Part shown: positions 63,857 through 64,000 of the stretch, piece by piece
Numbering within the stretch: the first letter of the stretch is position 1
Layout of the letters: the number at the start of each line of letters is the position of its first letter
Assembly: GCA_945859605.1 (NCBI GenBank)
Contig: OX243827.1
Span: forward strand, 29,818,347 to 29,882,346
Length of the DNA: 64,000 nucleotides
Source: Lumbricus rubellus
Taxonomy: Eukaryota > Annelida > Clitellata > Crassiclitellata > Lumbricidae
Reading direction: 5' to 3'
Notes under the pieces: model-generated
What the model saw: only the letters and a program-made list of their open reading frames with translations
The model's database searches: none
What the model was told of the DNA's origin: nothing
Position numbers and translations under genes: made by a program

Positions 63857-64000
63857 GTACATCTGAGTCTTGTTTTTTTCCTACGTTCATTCGAACATTA
63901 TTATTGACACTAAGTCTTATGCTGAAGTCACTGGACGCACGAATCGAAAATACAGACAGACTCAGTTACGAATCATGCCGGATTTCATTCATCATCACTT

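Overview
This is animal (metazoan) nuclear DNA. Coding sequence occurs as short exons split by AT-rich introns with GT-AG junctions, and the introns are full of microsatellites, SINEs, LINE 3' ends, DNA-transposon relics and one LTR element. The genes encode immunoglobulin-superfamily adhesion molecules of the L1CAM/neuroglian type. The transposon mix and the many TAGGCCTA palindromes suggest a marine invertebrate, possibly a deuterostome, but the species cannot be fixed from the sequence. There are no bacterial operons, CRISPR arrays or rRNA genes.

Layout. Positions 43-14317 hold gene A, whose 5' end lies outside the window. It runs Ig2 (second half), Ig3, Ig4, an Ig6-like domain, then without a new signal peptide a second Ig1, Ig2, Ig3, Ig4. 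It is followed at 15370-17538 by phase-compatible exons for a proline-rich linker and a degenerate AAA+ ATPase-like domain, and at 18501-18672 by a possible transmembrane exon. Positions 25127-39230 hold gene B, complete in 12 exons: signal peptide, Ig1-Ig4, one Ig6-like domain, transmembrane helix and a short L1-type cytoplasmic tail. The spliced length is 1974 nt (657 codons plus stop), exactly divisible by three, and there are no fibronectin III domains. Positions 45228-63856 hold the 5' part of gene C (signal peptide to Ig3), which continues past the right edge. All three genes run on the + strand. Ig1, Ig3 and Ig4 are each split by a phase-2 intron, the Ig1 second half and Ig2 first half share one exon, and domain boundaries are phase 1. 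The genes are therefore tandem paralogues.

The proteins are probably cell-surface adhesion or recognition receptors. Departures from classical L1 proteins are the loss of the fibronectin III block, Ig2 domains without either disulfide cysteine in every copy, a degenerate ankyrin-binding motif, and patchy exon similarity that suggests gene conversion. An inverted, truncated copy of one exon lies in an intron of gene C.

Mobile DNA. The clearest elements are a young LTR retrotransposon on the minus strand (49273-56290, 1.44-kb LTRs, gag-like ORF but no pol, TTGG target duplication); a 3.15-kb element with about 590-bp inverted arms around a minus-strand ORF broken by one stop (9358-12509); a DNA transposon with an 8-bp duplication ATGTATAT (4830-6727); hAT-like elements (41640-42859, 25335-25487, 48260-48426, 32990-33235, 24525-24895); a mariner relic (19977-20615); a 401-bp Tc1/mariner MITE (45392-45792); a long-palindrome element (59937-62088); LINE 3' fragments; and tRNA-derived SINEs. 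Exon boundaries are hand-derived from splice consensus, reading phase and alignment between the copies; no transcript data were available.
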